A program made the position numbers and the translations under genes. This document shows, one piece after another, positions 4,782 through 8,117 of a stretch of 8,117 nucleotides of DNA (position 1 is its first letter; each line of letters begins with the position of its first letter). A model generated the notes under the pieces. It was given only the letters and a program-made list of their open reading frames with translations, did no database searches and had not been told where the DNA came from. Location of the stretch: positions 1 to 8,117 of the forward strand of contig JALGTV010000072.1 of NCBI GenBank assembly GCA_029821215.1, in the 5' to 3' direction. The stretch comes from Candidatus Zipacnadia bacterium. Lineage in GTDB: Bacteria > Armatimonadota > Zipacnadia > Zipacnadales > Zipacnadaceae.

Positions 4782-7478
4782 TTAGCTTCTTCGCTCGCCT
4801 CGGTGTCGCAGGCTCTTTTCCAACTCCACCACCCAGTACAGAGAAAATCCCACAAGCAGACATAAGCCCATGTGAGACGGGGACAGGTCAGTGGTGTGCA
4901 GAATGCCTTGCAGCCAGGGAACGTAGGTTACCGCAAATTGGAATATCATAGTCAGTAGAACCGCACCCAACAGTTGCGGATTGGAGAAAATCCCAATGCG
5001 CCACAGCGGTTCACTCTCGCTACGAATCGCCATTACGTTAGCCATCTGCAAGAAGGCCAGCACAGCGAAACAAGCGGTGCGCGCCGCGGCCACATCTCCG
5101 GTAATATTAAAAATATACCAAAACAGGCCCAGCGCACAAACAGCCATATACACCCCGACCCAGAGGATAAACGGGCCCATTCCCCGGGCGAAGATGCTTT
5201 CGTTGGGATCTCGCGGCGGGCGCTTCATCACCCCCGGTTCAGCCGGCTCTACCCCCAGCGCCAAAGCCGGTAGCCCATCGGTTACCAGGTTAATCCACAG
5301 AATCTGAGCAGGAAGCAGGGGCAGTTTCCATCCCAGCACAATTGACCCGAACATGGTCAGGATTTCCCCGCAGTTGGTGCCCAGCATGTAGCGGAAGAAC
5401 TTGCGGATGTTGTCGTAGATAACCCGGCCCCGCTCCACAGCGGTGACAATAGTGGCGAAATTGTCGTCCAGCAGAATCATATCCGAGGCTTCTTTGCTCA
5501 CATCCGTGCCGGTAATGCCCATCGCCACCCCGATGTCAGCCTTCTTCAGGGCCGGAGCATCATTCACCCCATCGCCGGTCATAGCCACAATCTGACCCTG
5601 GCGGCGCCACGCCTCCACAATGTCAACCTTGTCCTCGGGCGAGACCCGAGCATAGACGGCTATTTCATGTACTTGTTCCGCCAGCTCGTCCGCTGATATG
5701 GAGGTCAGATCCCTGCCGGTCATAACCTGATCCTGCTCGGAAAGTATGCCCAATTCCCGGGCGATGGTAGTAGCCGTGGCCTGGTGGTCGCCGGTGATTA
5801 GTACTGGTTTGATTCCGGCAGTCTGGCAAGTCTGGACCGCTGGCCCCGCCTCGGGGCGGGCTGGGTCGCTCATAGCCGCAAATCCAATGAAAATCATATC
5901 CTGCTCAACTTCATCTGGCTCTGCCACCGGCTGCTGTTCCCAGCGTCGGTAGGCAGCAGCCAGCACCCGCAGGCCCTGGTCGGCAAACTCGTTATGCTGC
6001 TGGATAATCTGGGCCCGGCCCTCAGCAGAGAGGGGCTGAATCTGCCCGTCTTGGATGATGGCGCTACACCGCTCCAGGACATTCTCCAGTGCTCCTTTGG
6101 TGTAGCTGATTAGTTGCCCTTCCGGATCGGTGTGCAGCGTCGTCATCCGCTTGCGTCGCGAGTCAAACGGAACTTCGTCTACTCGCGGGTACTGGGCTTG
6201 CATCTCGGGCTTGGGCAAACCAGCCCAGGCTGCCGCTTCAACCAGCGCTACTTCCGTCGGGTCCCCTATACTGGTTTCCTCGGGTGTCCCCAGATTCTCG
6301 ACCTCAGCATCGGTACACAGGCTGAGACTGCCCAGCAGCAGGGAGAAATACTTGTCTTTGGCGACACTTATCGGTGCTCCGTCGCGGCGGAACTCCGCCT
6401 GGCTTCCGTCATCTGATTCATCTACAGTGACCAGCATGCCATTGGCATATAGCACCTGCACACTCATCCTTCCCTGGGTGAGGGTACCGGTTTTATCCGA
6501 GCACACTACCGTGACCGAACCCAGTGTCTCCACCGCAGGCAGCCGCCGGACCAGCGCATTACGGCGCACCATCTGCTGCGCGCCCAACGCCAGAGTGATG
6601 GTTACCACCGCTGGCAGGCCCTCGGGTACCGCCGCCACCGCCAGAGTCACCGCCGTCAGGAACATTATGGCCACATCATTGCCCCGCAGCCACCCCCCAG
6701 CAAATACTACGCCACAGATGACCAGGGTAGCGACAATTAACCACTTGCCGGCGTGAGCCATCCGGATTTGCAGGGGAGTTTTGACTTCCTCAGTGGTCTG
6801 CAACAGGGCAGCTATTTGCCCCATCTGCGTATCCATGCCGGTCCCAGCTACTATCCCCCGTCCCCGGCCATAGGTAACCAGAGTCCCGGCAAAAGCCATA
6901 TTAGTCCGGTCGCCCACAACCGTTTCCTCAGGCAGTTGCTCGGTCGCTTCCTTGGAGACCGGGAACGACTCCCCAGTGAGAGCAGCTTCATCTATCCGCA
7001 GGTTGCTGGTCTCGGCCAGCCGCATATCGGCCACTACTCGCATCCCGGCCTCCAGCAGCACAATATCTCCTGGTACTACGTCCTGACTAGAGATGTCGGC
7101 CACCTTCCCTCCCCGTACCACTCGCGCTTCGGGAGCCGCCATTTGCTGCAATGCCGCCACTGCCCGCTCCGCCCGATATTCCTGGACAAACCCAATAACT
7201 GCATTGGCCAGAACTATGAACGCAATGAACAGGCTATCGGTGATTTCATGAGTGACAAATGCCGATATTAGAGCCGCCGCAATCAACATAATCACCAGCG
7301 GCTCTATGAACTGACGCCCCAGTATCACCCACGGGCTGATGGCCCGCTGCTCTTTGAGTTCATTGGGACCATACTCAGCCAGTCGCCGCTGGGCTTCTTC
7401 GGAGCTAAGGCCGTGCTGAGGATCAGTACTTAGTTGGGCAGTGACTGCATCAATAGATTGTTGGTGCCAATTATTCAT
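4782..7478 (-). CDS. Calcium-transporting P-type ATPase (SERCA-like, type IIA)
   Basis: It is an ATP-driven membrane pump, most likely exporting Ca2+ from the cytoplasm. The 898 residues are normal for bacterial type II pumps. In order there are the cation-ATPase N domain (1-70), the actuator TGES (168-171), M4 with PEGLP (285-289), the phosphorylation motif CSDKTGTLT (Asp328), the nucleotide-domain KGA (461-463), TGDGVNDAP (634-642), M5 with TNCGE (701-705) and M6 with NLVTDG (730-735). Glu286, Asn730 and Asp734 match the SERCA site II ligands. Asn702, Glu705 and Thr733 match site I, but the M8 glutamate is Gln811. About ten membrane segments are present. ATG 7478 matches the family start; the nearest site is only a weak AGG. 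It is the first gene of the likely operon. Mn2+ or another divalent ion is a less likely substrate. Confidence 0.96.
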   Translation of the reverse strand: MNNWHQQSIDAVTAQLSTDPQHGLSSEEAQRRLAEYGPNELKEQRAISPWVILGRQFIEPLVIMLIAAALISAFVTHEITDSLFIAFIVLANAVIGFVQEYRAERAVAALQQMAAPEARVVRGGKVADISSQDVVPGDIVLLEAGMRVVADMRLAETSNLRIDEAALTGESFPVSKEATEQLPEETVVGDRTNMAFAGTLVTYGRGRGIVAGTGMDTQMGQIAALLQTTEEVKTPLQIRMAHAGKWLIVATLVICGVVFAGGWLRGNDVAIMFLTAVTLAVAAVPEGLPAVVTITLALGAQQMVRRNALVRRLPAVETLGSVTVVCSDKTGTLTQGRMSVQVLYANGMLVTVDESDDGSQAEFRRDGAPISVAKDKYFSLLLGSLSLCTDAEVENLGTPEETSIGDPTEVALVEAAAWAGLPKPEMQAQYPRVDEVPFDSRRKRMTTLHTDPEGQLISYTKGALENVLERCSAIIQDGQIQPLSAEGRAQIIQQHNEFADQGLRVLAAAYRRWEQQPVAEPDEVEQDMIFIGFAAMSDPARPEAGPAVQTCQTAGIKPVLITGDHQATATTIARELGILSEQDQVMTGRDLTSISADELAEQVHEIAVYARVSPEDKVDIVEAWRRQGQIVAMTGDGVNDAPALKKADIGVAMGITGTDVSKEASDMILLDDNFATIVTAVERGRVIYDNIRKFFRYMLGTNCGEILTMFGSIVLGWKLPLLPAQILWINLVTDGLPALALGVEPAEPGVMKRPPRDPNESIFARGMGPFILWVGVYMAVCALGLFWYIFNITGDVAAARTACFAVLAFLQMANVMAIRSESEPLWRIGIFSNPQLLGAVLLTMIFQFAVTYVPWLQGILHTTDLSPSHMGLCLLVGFSLYWVVELEKSLRHRGERRS

Positions 7479-7586
7479 GTAACGAACCTAATAGATCAGG
7501 TATTGCCTTCCTGCTTTGTTAAGTACATATACACGCTATCATTACACTCAGCGGGGGGCGGGCAGAGAAGTTTCGCATATTGGCTA

Positions 7587-7614
7587 CATCACGTTCAGAT
7601 CATCACGTTCAGAT
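7587..7614. repeat. Perfect 14-bp tandem duplication in the ATPase leader
   Basis: CATCACGTTCAGAT occurs twice with no spacer (7587-7600 and 7601-7614). It lies downstream of the predicted minus-strand promoter and therefore inside the untranslated leader of the ATPase gene. It could be a recent slippage event or a pair of protein or RNA binding sites. Nothing in the sequence decides between these. Confidence 0.7.
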
Positions 7615-7638
7615 AGCAACTCATCAATTGCCGCTAAA

Positions 7639-7667
7639 ACTATACACGAAACAGCGGGGCATGACAA
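7639..7667 (-). promoter_or_regulatory. Sigma-A-like promoter of the ATPase-ppcA-serS operon
   Basis: On the minus strand, TTGTCA (7662-7667) and TATAGT (7639-7644) are separated by 17 nt, each with one mismatch to consensus. Transcription would begin near 7632, leaving a leader of about 154 nt before the ATPase ATG at 7478. This is the best promoter match in the 480 bases upstream of the gene. Confidence 0.55.
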
Positions 7668-7681
7668 GCTCATCACCGCTG
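7652..7681. repeat. Imperfect inverted repeat over the minus-strand -35 region
   Basis: CAGCGG (7652-7657) pairs with CCGCTG (7676-7681). Inside it, ATGA (7661-7664) pairs with TCAT (7670-7673). The structure overlaps the -35 box of the ATPase promoter and could be an operator. No regulator is recognised and the match may be chance. Confidence 0.25.
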
Positions 7682-7741
7682 AGAGTTAGAATGGGGATCG
7701 GCATTAACTAACTCAACTGTGGCCCAATTTATCAGCAAAAC

Positions 7742-7759
7742 GGTGACCCCAGGGTTACC
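7742..7759. repeat. Short hairpin after the enolase-like fragment
   Basis: GGTGACC and GGTTACC flank a 4-nt loop. Read on the minus strand the stem carries an A-C mismatch and is followed by GTTTTG, a poor U tract. It lies just after the stop of the short frame at 7762 and might be the remains of a terminator. Confidence 0.2.
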
Positions 7760-7761
7760 AG

Positions 7762-7911
7762 TTAACATATACTTTCTTCCATTACCACCGCGCCGAACTT
7801 CAGCGGCGTACGCGCTACCAGATTCTCCCCGTATACTTCAATGCTCTTGATACGCATATCTGATTGCATCAGCAACCCCGCTTCTATTTGGGGCCATATT
7901 TCGCCAGTCAC
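7762..7911 (-). pseudogene. Short frame resembling the N-terminal tip of an enolase-superfamily enzyme
   Basis: Forty-nine codons can be read from GTG 7911, which has GGAGG 9 nt upstream. The frame itself extends up to GTG 7962. From the ATG at 7857 the product begins MRIKSIEVYGENL and goes on to PLKFGAVVMEES, then ends at TAA (7762). That order (MxIxxIEVY, a run of residues, then P-x-K-F-G and a Glu-Ser) resembles the first strand and capping-domain loop of the mandelate racemase/muconate-lactonizing family. Those enzymes are about 350-400 residues long, and neither other minus-strand frame continues the domain after the stop. It is therefore probably a decayed remnant, although a genuine small protein of unknown role cannot be excluded. 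The similarity is judged by eye only. Confidence 0.35.
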
Positions 7912-8000
7912 CAGGCAAGTCCTCCGTGAGTATAGCCGGGAGCTGTGACACCGATGGCTCACACCTTAGGCACACGATGGTCTGATTATCCCGTGGTGAC

Positions 8001-8029
8001 TTGACACTTTCCCCGACTTAGTGTATACT
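8001..8029 (+). promoter_or_regulatory. Strong sigma-A promoter facing right, out of the window
   Basis: TTGACA (8001-8006, perfect) and TATACT (8024-8029, one mismatch) have the optimal 17-nt spacer. Transcription would begin near 8035-8037. It is the strongest promoter match in the window and feeds the T-box leader that follows. It points away from the ATPase operon, so 7479-8000 is a divergent intergenic region. Confidence 0.85.
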
Positions 8030-8035
8030 TATGGG

Positions 8036-8117
8036 CAAATAGGTATACAAATGGCTGGGAAGGGGAGGAGTAGGCGGAGTTGCGCAGGCTAAAGCGAGCC
8101 GGTGGGAAGGTGAGAGT
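8036..8117 (+). promoter_or_regulatory. T-box leader RNA, 5' part of stem I (truncated by the window edge)
   Basis: T-box leaders bind uncharged tRNA and let transcription continue into aminoacyl-tRNA synthetase or amino-acid genes. Just downstream of the promoter the sequence has GAGGAGTAGG, matching the conserved GAGUA at the 5' side of the specifier loop. It then has AAGCGAGCCGG and AAGGTGAGAG, which correspond to the AGAGAGCYGG ... GGUGNNAG distal part of stem I in B. subtilis and clostridial leaders. The specifier codon, the antiterminator with its AGGGUGGNACCGCG-type box, and the gene itself lie outside, so the amino acid cannot be told. Confidence 0.75.

Noticed and set aside
6130..6756. 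208-codon plus-strand frame opposite the ATPase
   Set aside because: The ATPase on the minus strand is complete with all its motifs. The antisense product is Ser/Arg/Thr-rich, as expected of a shadow frame.
7587..7614. Start of a CRISPR or iteron array
   Set aside because: There are only two copies, directly adjacent, without spacers, cas genes or replication genes nearby.
7929..7934. TATACT on the minus strand as the -10 of the short enolase-like frame
   Set aside because: No -35 match is found at the right distance, and the start site would fall within the ribosome binding site.
8044..8049. Second -10 box (TATACA) downstream of the right-hand promoter
   Set aside because: No -35-like hexamer lies 16-18 nt upstream, and the first box has a perfect partner.
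8036..8117. yybP-ykoY manganese riboswitch, suggested by AAGGGGAGGAGTAG
   Set aside because: The following AGCGAGCCGG and GGTGAGAG order fits T-box stem I and not the yybP-ykoY loops. It also points away from the cation ATPase.

Overview
The window looks like chromosomal DNA of a Gram-positive anaerobe of the Bacillota (Clostridia-like). No single marker proves this. It is inferred from a copper-amine-oxidase-type 'stalk' domain and a BsuPI domain side by side, a T-box leader at the right edge, and an archaeal-type PEP carboxylase that closely resembles the clostridial branch of that family.

All confident protein genes are on the minus strand, so transcription runs from right to left. A sigma-A-like promoter (TTGTCA-17-TATAGT, 7639-7667) precedes a leader of about 150 nt. 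Three genes then follow closely: a SERCA-like calcium P-type ATPase (4782-7478), archaeal-type phosphoenolpyruvate carboxylase (3156-4760, 21 nt gap) and seryl-tRNA synthetase (1817-3097, 58 nt gap). The spacing suggests one operon, although the three products have no shared pathway that I can name. Left of serS lie a 9-bp tandem repeat that covers the serS stop codon, a perfect 9-bp inverted repeat, and then a cell-surface-type gene cluster.

The left 1.7 kb is the least ordinary part. A stalk-plus-OB-fold protein (977-1684) stops in a frame just as a BsuPI domain begins in the +1 frame. Removing one base from a C run at 1000-1002 would join them into one continuous protein. A second one-base shift at 739-741 would give the BsuPI domain a natural end at 690. 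It would also leave a separate membrane-anchored protein with Ig-like repeats starting at 681 and running off the left edge. As read, the frame is open from 1014 to 1.

The right 640 bases hold no large gene. They contain the operon promoter, a 14-bp tandem duplication in the leader, weak hairpins, and a short minus-strand frame that looks like the N-terminal tip of an enolase-superfamily enzyme. On the plus strand there is a near-perfect sigma-A promoter (TTGACA-17-TATACT, 8001-8029). It drives the first half of a T-box stem I, so an aminoacyl-tRNA synthetase or amino-acid gene should lie just outside the window on the right.
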